From Chryseobacterium viscerum (GTDB lineage: Bacteria > Bacteroidota > Bacteroidia > Flavobacteriales > Weeksellaceae), in the NCBI RefSeq assembly GCF_025949665.1, contig NZ_JAPDFT010000001.1, forward strand, positions 2,170,001-2,234,000: 64,000 bases of DNA. Direction: 5' to 3'. Below the pieces are notes generated by a model. The model had not been told where the DNA came from, ran no database searches, and saw only the letters and a program-made list of their open reading frames with translations. Numbering within the stretch: position 1 is the stretch's first letter; the number at the start of each line of letters is the position of its first letter. The position numbers and the translations under genes were made by a program. Positions 17,567 to 25,429 of the stretch are shown here, one piece after another.

Positions 17567-18925
17567 ATGAAAAAGATACTAGGAACTTCATTATTACTTT
17601 TTGGAATGGCTGCTTTTGGCCAATCTAAAGAAGATTCCATCCAGTTCAGAAAAATCTCTACAGAAATCCTGAACAATGGAAAAGGATATACAGAGCTTAG
17701 AGAGCTCACAAAAAACATCGGACATCGTTTAAGCGGATCTGAAGCTTACGAAAAATCTGTACAATGGGCTGCACAGAAACTCCGTGATGCCGGGGCTGAT
17801 AAAGTATGGCTTCAGGAAGTCATGATCCCGGTATGGGTAAGAGGAAAAGAATCTCTGCACATCCAGACATCTAACGGAAAATGGAAAAGTCTTAAAATGC
17901 TTTCCCTTGGAAATTCTGAAGGAACAGGAGGAAAAGATATTTCAGGAGAGATCATCATGGTAAAATCTATGGAAGAATACGACAAACTTCCAGCTGAAAA
18001 AGTGAAAGATAAAATTGTATTCTTCAATTATCCTTTCAGCCAATCATTTATAGAGACTTTCAAAGCATATGGTGATGCAGCAAAATACAGAACTACAGCT
18101 GCTTCTTTAACTGCTAAAAAAGGAGGTAAATTTGCCATCGTAAGATCTCTGTCATCTGCTTTTGATGATGTACCTCATACCGGAGCAATGCGATACGAGG
18201 ACAAAGTCTCTAAAATACCTGCAGTAGCCATCGGAAGTACTACCGCAGATGAACTGGAAACCTTATTGAAGAATCAGAAAATCACCGCTAAACTTAATTC
18301 CAACTGTGGAATGAAAGGCGAAAAGCTTTCTCATTCTGTCATCGGGGAAATCACCGGCAAAAAAGACCAGAGCGTCATTGTTGTTGGCGGACACCTTGAT
18401 TCCTGGGATGTAGGAGAAGGAGCTCATGACGACGGAGCCGGAATTGTACAAAGTATTGAGGTACTGAGAACCTTTAAAAAGTTGGGAATTCAGAACAACC
18501 ACACCATCAGGGTAGTCTGCTTTGCCAATGAAGAAAACGGAGTAAAAGGTGGAATTCAATATGGTAAAATTGCCAAAGAAAACAATGAAAAACATCTTTT
18601 TGCTATAGAAACAGATGCCGGAGGCTTTGCACCAAGAGGAATTGCCCTGGATATGGATGATGCCAAAAGAAATCAGATTAAAGGCTGGTCAAATCTTTTC
18701 CTTCCTTACGGAGTTTACAATTTTGAAGAGCGGTTTTCCGGAACAGACCTATATCCTCTTCATGATATGGGAATTCCCGCCGCTGAACTGATGCCGGATT
18801 CTCAACGTTATTTCGATATTCATCATACAGAAGAAGATACTTTTGAAAAGGTGAACCGAAGAGAGCTTTTATTGGGAGCTACAGCTTTGACACAGATTAT
18901 TTATATGATTGATAAAAACTGGTAA
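17567..18925 (+). CDS. Secreted M28-family PA-domain peptidase (carboxypeptidase Q-like), copy 3
   Basis: Starts three bases after copy 2 and is the same length (452 residues), with signal peptide MKKILGTSLLLFGMAAFGQ. Zinc and catalytic residues are intact (His276, AHDDGAG, ANEENG, ETDAGGFAP, HHTEEDTF). Around 17770-17890 the DNA is almost identical to 16410-16530 of copy 2, which indicates recent duplication or gene conversion. It ends the three-gene operon and is followed by a strong terminator. Confidence 0.93.
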   Translation: MKKILGTSLLLFGMAAFGQSKEDSIQFRKISTEILNNGKGYTELRELTKNIGHRLSGSEAYEKSVQWAAQKLRDAGADKVWLQEVMIPVWVRGKESLHIQTSNGKWKSLKMLSLGNSEGTGGKDISGEIIMVKSMEEYDKLPAEKVKDKIVFFNYPFSQSFIETFKAYGDAAKYRTTAASLTAKKGGKFAIVRSLSSAFDDVPHTGAMRYEDKVSKIPAVAIGSTTADELETLLKNQKITAKLNSNCGMKGEKLSHSVIGEITGKKDQSVIVVGGHLDSWDVGEGAHDDGAGIVQSIEVLRTFKKLGIQNNHTIRVVCFANEENGVKGGIQYGKIAKENNEKHLFAIETDAGGFAPRGIALDMDDAKRNQIKGWSNLFLPYGVYNFEERFSGTDLYPLHDMGIPAAELMPDSQRYFDIHHTEEDTFEKVNRRELLLGATALTQIIYMIDKNW

Positions 18926-18933
18926 CAAATATA

Positions 18934-18965
18934 AAAACCGTCTTTAGAGGCGGTTTTGTTTTTTT
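18934..18965 (+). terminator. Terminator of the M28 triplet operon
   Basis: AAAACCGTC/GGCGGTTTT stem with a TTTAGA-type loop, then GTTTTTTT. It begins nine bases after the last stop codon. Confidence 0.85.
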
Positions 18966-19279
18966 AATGGAGCTTTTCATCATTTCAACAGGAACTTACT
19001 TTAGCTCGTTTAACTTTATATGATGAATTGATTGGTCTTATTCTATTTGTGAAATTTGTGCAAAAACATTTGTGGCTTTAAGATTAAACACAAATAGCAC
19101 TAATGATTTCACGAATAACACGAATTCAATAGGAACAGGTTTTAGCCGAAACTTACAATGATTTTAAAATTGCTTTTATAATCACGGATTTCACAAATTG
19201 ACGCAGATGATTGGGGATATTTTTTGAGGAATGAGTTTTGAATTATTATATTGATAAAATTTGTATAAAGCTATTTGTG
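18966..19279. other. Gene-free stretch occupied by dispersed repeat copy B
   Basis: No gene was seen. The region between the M28 terminator and the convergent hypothetical gene is almost filled by the repeat described at 19045-19250. Confidence 0.55.
19045..19250 (+). repeat. Dispersed non-coding repeat, copy B
   Basis: Plus-strand partner of the element at 8315-8512. Shared words in order are AAACACAAAT, AATGATTTCACG, ATAACAC, AATTCAATAG, GTTTTAGCC, ACTTA-AATGAT and CACGGATTTCACA. This copy adds GACGCAGATGA at the end. A word of that type (GCAGATGCCGCAGATTT) also occurs near 54160, so the element appears modular. Confidence 0.7.
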
Positions 19280-19801
19280 TTATCTGTATTTTTTACCTTT
19301 AAATTTACGTTGACACAAAAAAATTCTCCATAAAAAGCTTTTCCAGTCATGATATATTCCACCTCCGGATTCCCAATTGATATCAAATTTACTTCCTTCC
19401 CATGCATAGACAGGCATTGGAACTTTAGAATGAAACATTGGTGGATTATCTTTTACTACCGCAAAGTAATCAGTATCAAAATTTGATTTTCTGTAGTATT
19501 GAATTTCTATAATAGTTTCTCTTTTATTTGCCCGGAAAATATAAAGATTGACGTCGTAAAGGTCGTTACATTCTTTATGCAGAATATCCAGTGCTGAATC
19601 TAAAGTAAGCAATGTTTTTGAATTATTGATCCTATTCCGGGACATCCTCTGTTCAGTAGGATCCTGCTCTTTAAATTCATTAAAATCAGACAGAATGAAA
19701 AACAAGTTGGGGGAAATGGTATTCCAACAATTAATTTTCACCAACCCTAAAAGATTGGTTATACAGATATTGATACTGTCTCTTAAACTTTCCCGGTTCA
19801 T
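19280..19801 (-). CDS. Hypothetical protein
   Basis: A 173-residue soluble protein with no signal peptide or membrane helix, and no family I recognise. The middle contains a compact alpha/beta segment (TLLTLDSALDILHKE, VNLYIFRANKRETIIEIQYYRK) and the C-terminus is Trp-rich (YAWEGSKFDINWES, HDWKSFLWRIF). It resembles the small cytosolic proteins found next to repeats or toxin immunity genes in Bacteroidetes, but no toxin gene is adjacent. It is flanked by non-coding repeat and regulatory sequence on both sides. Confidence 0.6.
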   Translation of the reverse strand: MNRESLRDSINICITNLLGLVKINCWNTISPNLFFILSDFNEFKEQDPTEQRMSRNRINNSKTLLTLDSALDILHKECNDLYDVNLYIFRANKRETIIEIQYYRKSNFDTDYFAVVKDNPPMFHSKVPMPVYAWEGSKFDINWESGGGIYHDWKSFLWRIFLCQRKFKGKKYR

Positions 19802-19964
19802 TTTCTAAACTGTTCTAAAGTATTTTAAATATAGAAAAAGTAATTGCACCATAATATTTTCTTTATTTCATACGATTCAACCTTAAAAATAGAAAATTTT
19901 TCTTTGTTTAAGGAAATAACAGATGAAAATACGTTTCAGCAGGAGCTTAAACAATCCCGTGAAA

Positions 19965-19994
19965 CAAAGTGTTAATCGCCAAACATTCACTTTG
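19965..19994. promoter_or_regulatory. Inverted repeat overlapping the sigma-54-like promoter
   Basis: CAAAGTG (19965-19971) and CACTTTG (19988-19994) form an inverted repeat whose right arm runs into the -24 GG. It could be an operator or activator site. No regulator is known. Confidence 0.35.
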
Positions 19995-20009
19995 GCATGA
20001 TATTAGCAT
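19992..20009 (+). promoter_or_regulatory. Sigma-54-like (-24/-12) promoter
   Basis: TTGGCATGATATTAGCAT has the invariant GG (19994-19995) and GC (20006-20007) with exactly ten bases between them. It differs from the TTGGCACG-N4-TTGCAT consensus at two informative positions. Transcription would begin near 20019, in front of the leader ORF and structured region. Confidence 0.5.
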
Positions 20010-20045
20010 GTAAAATATTGAGAAAAAATTAAAAAAACACTAAGG

Positions 20046-20105
20046 ATGAGAAAAAAGGTTTTCTGTGGATTTTCAGTTTTTCCACTGATTCAAATTCATA
20101 TCTAG
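20046..20105 (+). CDS. Possible 19-residue leader peptide
   Basis: The first ATG after the sigma-54-like start site encodes MRKKVFCGFSVFPLIQIHI and then a TAG. A hairpin and T-run lie over and directly after the stop codon. The geometry resembles a leader-peptide attenuator, but the coding potential of so short an ORF cannot be shown from sequence alone. Confidence 0.25.
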   Translation: MRKKVFCGFSVFPLIQIHI

Positions 20106-20124
20106 TATATGAATCCTTTTTTTT
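20094..20124 (+). terminator. Intrinsic terminator or attenuator hairpin
   Basis: ATTCATA/TATGAAT arms around TCTAGTA (20094-20114), followed by CC and T8. The transcript from the sigma-54-like promoter would be about 100 nt if it ended here. Confidence 0.5.
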
Positions 20125-20139
20125 CTACGATGCCGTAAC

Positions 20140-20203
20140 AGATACGGGTTTGTGATTAATTAACCCCCGTTGATTTTTCACAGCAATTTTGCACCCCGTA
20201 TCT
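20140..20203 (+). ncRNA. Candidate structured RNA element with two alternative pairings
   Basis: AGATACGGG (20140-20148) is perfectly complementary to CCCGTATCT (20195-20203), and TGTGA (20151-20155) to TCACA (20178-20182), forming a two-part stem. ACGGG (20144-20148) can instead pair with CCCGT (20166-20170), so two mutually exclusive folds exist. It lies in the 5' region of the small membrane protein gene. It does not match a riboswitch class I know. Confidence 0.35.
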
Positions 20204-20402
20204 CACTGGTATCATCAATAACCAGGAATCATTTATTGATTCAAAAAAACAAAAATATCCCGGACTTTCAGCCCGGTATTGTGATATAAATAAATGGCAA
20301 AGTCATCATGAACCTTAGCCCAGTAAAGGAATTTATTCTTTTTACCGTGATGAGCACGCCTTTATCTTATTTAATTAATGTATAACCCTTAAAATGTAAG
20401 TA

Positions 20403-20633
20403 ATGATGAGAGCCTTTTTTGAAATGATTTTTAAGAGAAATGAAGATGCTGCAAAAATGAACATCTGGAGCCTATTGCTCGTATTAAGTTTTGCTGCTTT
20501 TTCTGTATTGGTATACGCCTTAAAACCAAGCTTTAACAGCTTAATTATATATCTGACGGCATTTGCCGCTTATATCGGCTTCGGCCTTGTATTCATCAGT
20601 TCCCTGACCGGGACAAGCATGAAGAAAAGATAA
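20403..20633 (+). CDS. Small two-helix membrane protein
   Basis: A 76-residue protein with a charged N-terminal stretch (EMIFKRNEDAAK), two hydrophobic helices (about 25-43 and 48-68) and a basic tail (SMKKR). No family is recognised. It is the only clear gene downstream of the sigma-54-like promoter region and has its own terminator, so it may be a stress-induced small membrane protein; that is inference. The first two codons are both ATG, so the start is uncertain by one residue. Confidence 0.6.
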   Translation: MMRAFFEMIFKRNEDAAKMNIWSLLLVLSFAAFSVLVYALKPSFNSLIIYLTAFAAYIGFGLVFISSLTGTSMKKR

Positions 20634-20664
20634 GAGAACATATAACTTTCAATTAATTTTTACT

Positions 20665-20695
20665 GAAAAAACCGTCCTGTTTGGGGCGGTTTTTT
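20665..20695 (+). terminator. Terminator after the small membrane protein gene
   Basis: AAAAAACCGTCC/GGGGCGGTTTTTT-type stem with a short loop, followed by T6. Confidence 0.8.
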
Positions 20696-20821
20696 AAATT
20701 AATAAAAATATATCGTTTGTCTGTTTTCATAATTTTGATCACAAACCCTATTTTCAGCAAAAAAAGCCACTCCATCCGGAGCAGCTCAGTGATAACAAAG
20801 TTATCTTAACATCGTAAAAAC

Positions 20822-21043
20822 TTATTCTTTAAACAGATCCTTCATCATTTCATCAAGAATCTTTTTGGTTTCTTCTTCGATCATATTTCCGGACTTTTCA
20901 ACCATCTTTTCTCTGAAAGGTTCACAACACGCTTTTATTCCGAAGCCTTCATCTGTTTTAATCAATTCCGGATGCAGACCGTGTTCTTCACACGTTTCTG
21001 ACTCAATTTCTTTTTTTATGTGGTCGTAATTCAGATCAAACAT
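20822..21043 (-). CDS. Small conserved hypothetical protein with a Cys/His set
   Basis: The open frame extends further upstream, but the start at 21043 (MFDLNYDHIKKEIE) gives a 73-residue, plausible protein; the upstream part looks non-coding. The sequence has CEEHGLHPELI and, later, KACCEPFRE, so four metal-ligand-type residues (Cys, His, Cys, Cys) are present. The C-terminal half is a charged helix. I recognise it only as a flavobacterial hypothetical. It could bind zinc or copper, but no partner gene is obvious. Confidence 0.6.
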   Translation of the reverse strand: MFDLNYDHIKKEIESETCEEHGLHPELIKTDEGFGIKACCEPFREKMVEKSGNMIEEETKKILDEMMKDLFKE

Positions 21044-21132
21044 ATTTTTATTTTGTTTCTTATAAGTGTTGGGTAAAGATAGACGTAATTGACATTTGCT
21101 GAAATCCGTATTTCTACGGTATTTGTATAAAC

Positions 21133-21160
21133 AAAAAAACCGCCCCATTTGGGACGGCTT
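21133..21160 (-). terminator. Terminator of the PPIase operon
   Basis: Read on the minus strand: GCCGTCCC AAAT GGGGCGG followed by T7, 20 bases after the stop of the cyclophilin-FKBP gene. One pair in the stem is mismatched. Confidence 0.75.
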
Positions 21161-21180
21161 TATATCTTAAAAAGGTTCAA

Positions 21181-22296
21181 TTATTTTACTTTTACAAGCT
21201 CAACATCGAAAACCAACCAAGAGTTTGGTGGGATCACTCCTCCTGCGCCTCTTTCTCCGTAAGCCATTGCCGGCGGGATCAATAATGTAGCAGTTTCACC
21301 TTCTTTCAATAACAGGATACCTTCATCCCATCCTTTGATTACTCTTCCCATTCCGATTGGAATTTCGATCGGCTCATTTCTCTTGAATGAAGAATCAAAT
21401 TCAGTTCCGTCTACTAATTTACCTGCATAGTGTACAGATACGTTGTCACCAGCTTTTGGAGCTTTACCGTCAGCTGTTTTTGTGATTTTATAGTAAAGAC
21501 CTGATTCAGTTTTTTGCATACCAGCTTTTAAGTTTTCAACTAATTTCTCCTGGTTAGCTTTGAATTCTTCTTCTCTTTTCTTCTTTTCAGCTTCTTCTTT
21601 GGCTAAAAAAGCTTTATTGTTTTCTGCAATTTTAGCTTTTCCTTCGTTGAAAGTTTTAGCTGCATCGTAGTGCTTGTACTCGTCACCTTTACTGAAAACA
21701 GAAACTTTTTCTAAAACGATATCTGTTTTAGGCTTATCCTGAGCTCCTTTTTCAACGTTAGCAATAGCATCAATCACATCGTTACCTTTTACTACTTTTC
21801 CGAAGATGGTGTGTTTTCCGTCTAACCAAGGAGTAGCAACTTCAGTGATGAAGAACTGAGAACCATTTGTATTAGGTCCTGAGTTTGCCATAGAAAGAAT
21901 ACCTTTTCCTGTATGTTTAAGGTCGTTTCTTTCGTCCTCGAACTTATATCCCGGATCACCTGCTCCAGTACCTTTAGGGTCTCCCCCCTGGATCATGAAA
22001 TCTTTGATCACTCTGTGGAAAATAGTTCCATCATAGTAAGGAACTCCTTTAGCCTTAGCTTTGTTGTCAATTTTCCCTTCTGCAAGACCGATAAAGTTGG
22101 CTACAGTTACTGGTGCTTTCTTGTCTTCAAATTTTACAATTAAGTTACCTTTTGTAGTTTGAAGATTGGCATAAAGTCCGTCATTAAGACCTTCGTAAAT
22201 TTCTTTGTCTACGTTCATTTTTTTATAAATTGGGGTACAACTCATCAGCGAAATACTTGCCGCTGCCAGAATTATATTCTTGTTAAACAATTTCAT
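21181..22296 (-). CDS. Cyclophilin-FKBP fusion peptidyl-prolyl isomerase lipoprotein
   Basis: A 371-residue lipoprotein (lipobox SLMSC) with two different prolyl isomerase domains. A cyclophilin domain spans about residues 42-205 (FHRVIKDFMIQGGDPKGTG, NTNGSQFFI). A charged coiled-coil linker covers 215-270. An FKBP domain spans 275-371 (VSVHYAGKLVDGTEFDSS, GWDEGILLLKEGE, LIPPAMAYGERG). It probably helps fold outer-membrane and periplasmic proteins. It is three bases downstream of gldI, so the two form an operon. Confidence 0.92.
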   Translation of the reverse strand: MKLFNKNIILAAASISLMSCTPIYKKMNVDKEIYEGLNDGLYANLQTTKGNLIVKFEDKKAPVTVANFIGLAEGKIDNKAKAKGVPYYDGTIFHRVIKDFMIQGGDPKGTGAGDPGYKFEDERNDLKHTGKGILSMANSGPNTNGSQFFITEVATPWLDGKHTIFGKVVKGNDVIDAIANVEKGAQDKPKTDIVLEKVSVFSKGDEYKHYDAAKTFNEGKAKIAENNKAFLAKEEAEKKKREEEFKANQEKLVENLKAGMQKTESGLYYKITKTADGKAPKAGDNVSVHYAGKLVDGTEFDSSFKRNEPIEIPIGMGRVIKGWDEGILLLKEGETATLLIPPAMAYGERGAGGVIPPNSWLVFDVELVKVK

Positions 22297-22299
22297 GTA

Positions 22300-22812
22300 T
22301 TATAGGGCTTTTAATTTTATGATTAATGGAATGTCGTTGTCTATTTTCTTTTCGTCTCCGTAAGTTCCGTAGGCCAAAGAAGACGGTACCAAAAGCGTTA
22401 CTTCCTCTCCATCATGTATAAAACGCAAAGCGTTCTCCACAGCTCTCAGTTCATCAAAGTGCCCGAATTTGGCATCTCTTCTCTCAAAAGACTGGTCATA
22501 GATTTTAGTCTCGTCAAAATCATACAGATCATAAGAATAGGAAATCAAAGTTTCATCTTTTCTTCTTTCTCTCTGATCATAACCTTCCGCCGTTACCCAG
22601 TAATTAAGCTGCGTAGGATAATACTTCACAGACTGCCCACTGATCCAATCCTGAATCTGGCCTCTTTCTATGACGTTAAGATTTTTCATCCTGTTTTTAG
22701 AAACATCCAGATCTTTTTGGCTTAAAACACCACCTACAGGAGGATGGGCCGTCTGTGCATTTCTGTTGCAGCTCAACAGGCTTATGACTGATATGAAGAG
22801 TATTTTTTTCAT
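22300..22812 (-). CDS. gldI: Gliding-motility-associated FKBP-type PPIase lipoprotein GldI
   Basis: A 170-residue lipoprotein (ISLLSC) ending in an FKBP domain (VTLLVPSSLAYGTYGDEKKI). The N-terminal VGGVLSQKDLDVSKNRM region and overall size match GldI, which in Flavobacterium johnsoniae is needed for gliding and for stability of other Gld proteins. Several FKBP catalytic aromatics are changed, so foldase activity may be weak. The presence of gldI fits a gliding or type IX secretion background. Confidence 0.82.
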   Translation of the reverse strand: MKKILFISVISLLSCNRNAQTAHPPVGGVLSQKDLDVSKNRMKNLNVIERGQIQDWISGQSVKYYPTQLNYWVTAEGYDQRERRKDETLISYSYDLYDFDETKIYDQSFERRDAKFGHFDELRAVENALRFIHDGEEVTLLVPSSLAYGTYGDEKKIDNDIPLIIKLKAL

Positions 22813-22970
22813 AAACTTTTGCGAAAATACACATTTCGCGAATCAATTACAAAACTTGACCCAGAAATATGTGAATGTAGAAATGCATCAATCTGTCAAC
22901 ACAAAAGAACAGCTGCATGAATCTTGTTACTAAAAGTCATTCCTACATTTTTACATGAATACATAAATAC

Positions 22971-23000
22971 AAAAAAAAGCCGGGAAAAACCCCGACTTTT
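22971..23000 (-). terminator. Terminator of ilvE
   Basis: On the minus strand AAGTCGGGG/CCCGGCTT encloses TTTTT and is followed by T8. It starts about 23 bases after the ilvE stop. Confidence 0.8.
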
Positions 23001-23022
23001 ACATAGTTTATTTAAAAAAATA

Positions 23023-24093
23023 TTAAACTGTTTCCAAAGCGTGATCTACCACAACTCTCCATCCGAAAGGATCTTCAGAAAGATTGTTTTGCAGATCTAC
23101 CAAGTCTTTCTTAAGAATAGCAGCAAAGCTTTCTTCATCAGATAACCTTGGAAGTTCAAGCTTTTCACCTTCATATCCTAAAGCCTGGAACTGAGTAGTT
23201 ACCACTGCCGTACCTACTCCCCATACTTCTTTAAGAGAACCGTTCTTCAAAGCTTCAATCACTGTTTTCACAGGAATTGGCTCTATTTTCACTTCAATTC
23301 CTCTTTTCTTAGCTAACTGAATGAAGCTGTCTCTTGTTACTCCATCAAGAATTTTCTCAGAAGTTGGAGGTGTATAAATAGTATCATTGATTCTTACAAA
23401 TACATTCATTGTACCACTCTCTTCAAAATATTCGTGAGTAGCATCATCTGTCCAGATGATTTGCTCGTAACCTTCTTCTATTGCCAATTGAGTAGGATAG
23501 AAAGAAGCAGCATAGTTACCTGCAGCTTTTGCAGAACCTACTCCTCCGTTTGCCGCTCTTGAGTAGTGATCAGAGATTTTTACAGATACCGGCTCAGAAT
23601 AGTAGCTCTTTGCTGGTGTTGCAACAATGGCAAACATATATTTATTGGATACTCTTGCTTTCAAAGCTTCCTCCGTAGCAAAAATCAGTGGTCTGATATA
23701 AAGAGACATTCCTTCCCCCTGTGGAATCCACTCTCTATCCATATCTACCAACGCTTTTAATCCGTCTAAAAACATTTCTTCAGTTACCTCAGGCATAGCA
23801 AGACGTTTTGCCGACTTATTGATACGTTCAAAATTCTTTTCAGGCCTGAAAAGGAAAACCTGCCCGTCTTTATCTTTATAGGCTTTCATACCTTCAAAAC
23901 AAGCTTGTCCATAGTTTACTCCCATCATGGCAGGGGTAAATGGAATCGGACCGTAAGGAACTAATTTTACATCACCCCATTTCCCATTTTCATACTCACA
24001 TATAATCATATGATCTATGAAAGTACCACCAAATGAAAAATCGTTAGGGTCAAATGTAGAAATTCTGGAGTTTTCAGTTTTTTGAATTATCAT
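23023..24093 (-). CDS. ilvE: Branched-chain amino acid aminotransferase
   Basis: Last step of valine, leucine and isoleucine synthesis, and first step of their breakdown. The 356-residue protein is a fold-type IV PLP enzyme of the longer BCAT2 form: YGQACFEGMKAY, FRPEKNFERINKSAKRL, GSAKAAGNYAAS containing the PLP Lys, and TPPTSEKILDGVTRDS. It is monocistronic, with its own promoter facing the mnmD gene. Confidence 0.95.
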   Translation of the reverse strand: MIIQKTENSRISTFDPNDFSFGGTFIDHMIICEYENGKWGDVKLVPYGPIPFTPAMMGVNYGQACFEGMKAYKDKDGQVFLFRPEKNFERINKSAKRLAMPEVTEEMFLDGLKALVDMDREWIPQGEGMSLYIRPLIFATEEALKARVSNKYMFAIVATPAKSYYSEPVSVKISDHYSRAANGGVGSAKAAGNYAASFYPTQLAIEEGYEQIIWTDDATHEYFEESGTMNVFVRINDTIYTPPTSEKILDGVTRDSFIQLAKKRGIEVKIEPIPVKTVIEALKNGSLKEVWGVGTAVVTTQFQALGYEGEKLELPRLSDEESFAAILKKDLVDLQNNLSEDPFGWRVVVDHALETV

Positions 24094-24118
24094 TTTTTAA
24101 AATTTTTACGATGTTCTA

Positions 24119-24126
24119 CAAATTTA
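24119..24126 (-). promoter_or_regulatory. -7 promoter element for ilvE
   Basis: TAAATTTG on the minus strand, 26 bases before the ilvE ATG, is an exact TAnnTTTG match. Confidence 0.5.
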
Positions 24127-24157
24127 ACATAATTTTCTAAATATAAAAATTTTAGAG

Positions 24158-24165
24158 TAAATTTG
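24158..24165 (+). promoter_or_regulatory. -7 promoter element for mnmD
   Basis: TAAATTTG lies 13 bases upstream of the TTG start codon, so the mRNA leader should be only a few bases, close to leaderless. It is divergent from the ilvE promoter. Confidence 0.5.
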
Positions 24166-24178
24166 ACAAAAAAATAGC

Positions 24179-24853
24179 TTGAAAAGAGAGATTAAGACCA
24201 CAAACGACGGTAGTAAAACATTGTTTATCAATGAATTAAATGAAAACTATCATTCTCACCACGGAGCACTTCAGGAAGCTGAACATGTGTTTATTAAAAA
24301 CGGACTAAATTTGATAAATGATTGCGAAATTAATATTTTAGAACTCGGTTTTGGAACAGGTTTGAATGTTTTAGTAACAATTAATGAATATTTAAAAACT
24401 GACAAAAATCATGTCATCAATTATTTTTCGCTTGAAAAATATCCCATAAATGAATCCGAAGTTAAGGATTTGGCTTACTTTGAACATTTTGACAACCCTG
24501 AGTTTAAAAATATTTATCAGAAAATTCATCTGGCAGATTGGGAGAAGTCAGTAGAAATTATTAGTGGATTCCACTTAAAAAAGATAGAATGTGATTTTTT
24601 TGACCTAAAAGACATCGATTTGCCTAAAATCAATCTTGTTTATTTCGATTGTTTTGGTGCCAGAGTGCAGCCTGATCTTTGGGAAAAACCATTATTTGAA
24701 CTGGTTTCTGACAAAATGGCCATTAACGGATTATTAACCACCTACTCTTCTAAAGGCAGCGTAAGAAGAATTCTTCAGGAACTGAATTTCCAGGTTGAAA
24801 AAAAGCAGGGGCCTCCGGGAAAGAGAGAGATGATCAATGCAATTAAATTGTAA
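24179..24853 (+). CDS. mnmD: tRNA 5-methylaminomethyl-2-thiouridine methyltransferase MnmD
   Basis: Last step of mnm5s2U34 wobble-base synthesis in tRNA. The 224-residue SAM-dependent enzyme shows LELGFGTGLNVLVTIN and YFDCFGARVQPDLWE, as in the methyltransferase half of E. coli MnmC, but without the FAD-dependent oxidase half. The start is a TTG with no in-frame ATG nearby that would keep the N-terminus KREIKTTNDGSKTL, which aligns with the family start. Confidence 0.88.
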   Translation: MKREIKTTNDGSKTLFINELNENYHSHHGALQEAEHVFIKNGLNLINDCEINILELGFGTGLNVLVTINEYLKTDKNHVINYFSLEKYPINESEVKDLAYFEHFDNPEFKNIYQKIHLADWEKSVEIISGFHLKKIECDFFDLKDIDLPKINLVYFDCFGARVQPDLWEKPLFELVSDKMAINGLLTTYSSKGSVRRILQELNFQVEKKQGPPGKREMINAIKL

Positions 24854-24984
24854 AATGGAAGCCTGGATAAAGGTAGATGAATTCGGAAATTTTTAAAACT
24901 TCCAGCTTCGCGCTTCCATCATCCGGCTATTTTTTCCAACAAAAATCCTTACATTAGCTATACAAATTATTATACATTATATAT

Positions 24985-25401
24985 ATGATAGATAAGATCA
25001 ACATTAGAGTGTATGCGTGTGCAGTAAAAGATAAACAAGTTCTGACTTTATTTGAAGAATATGCCGGCGAACCTTTAATGAAATTTCCGGGTGGCGGATT
25101 GGAATATGGTGAAGGAGTACTGGAATGCCTGCATCGTGAGTTTGATGAAGAGCTGAATGTAAAGATCAATGTCCTGGAACATTTTTACACCCAGGAAAAC
25201 TTCCTGGTTTCCCGCTTCAAAGAAAACGAACAGCTTCTTACCATATATTATATAGTAGATATAGTGAATGAAGAAGATTTTATTATCCTGGATCCCTGCA
25301 TCGAAAAAACAGAGTGGATTGACATAGACAGACCAGACAACCCTTTCCCTCTTCCGATAGATAAGATTGTATTTGATAAATTAAAAGAAAAATTCCTGTA
25401 A
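24985..25401 (+). CDS. Nudix hydrolase
   Basis: A 138-residue protein with a complete Nudix box, GGGLEYGEGVLECLHREF followed by DEEL, matching GX5EX7REUXEEXGU. It hydrolyses a nucleoside-diphosphate-linked substrate that cannot be named from sequence. It is convergent with the DUF4294 gene and shares a two-way terminator with it. Confidence 0.9.
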   Translation: MIDKINIRVYACAVKDKQVLTLFEEYAGEPLMKFPGGGLEYGEGVLECLHREFDEELNVKINVLEHFYTQENFLVSRFKENEQLLTIYYIVDIVNEEDFIILDPCIEKTEWIDIDRPDNPFPLPIDKIVFDKLKEKFL

Positions 25402-25418
25402 GTATTCTTACAGGAATT
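25391..25418. terminator. Bidirectional terminator between Nudix and DUF4294 genes
   Basis: AATTCCTGTAAG/CTTACAGGAATT is a near-perfect palindrome centred at 25404 between convergent genes. AT-rich tails lie on both sides. Confidence 0.7.
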
Positions 25419-25429
25419 TATAATTTATA

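Larger units (their letters stand above)
19802..20402. other. 600-base non-coding region with a sigma-54-like promoter and structured RNA candidates
   Basis: Besides the promoter, leader ORF, hairpin and structured segment listed separately, the region has an AT-rich left part and a GGCTTTCAGCCCGG-like small hairpin near 20258-20280. It ends at the start codon of a small membrane protein gene. Confidence 0.55.
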
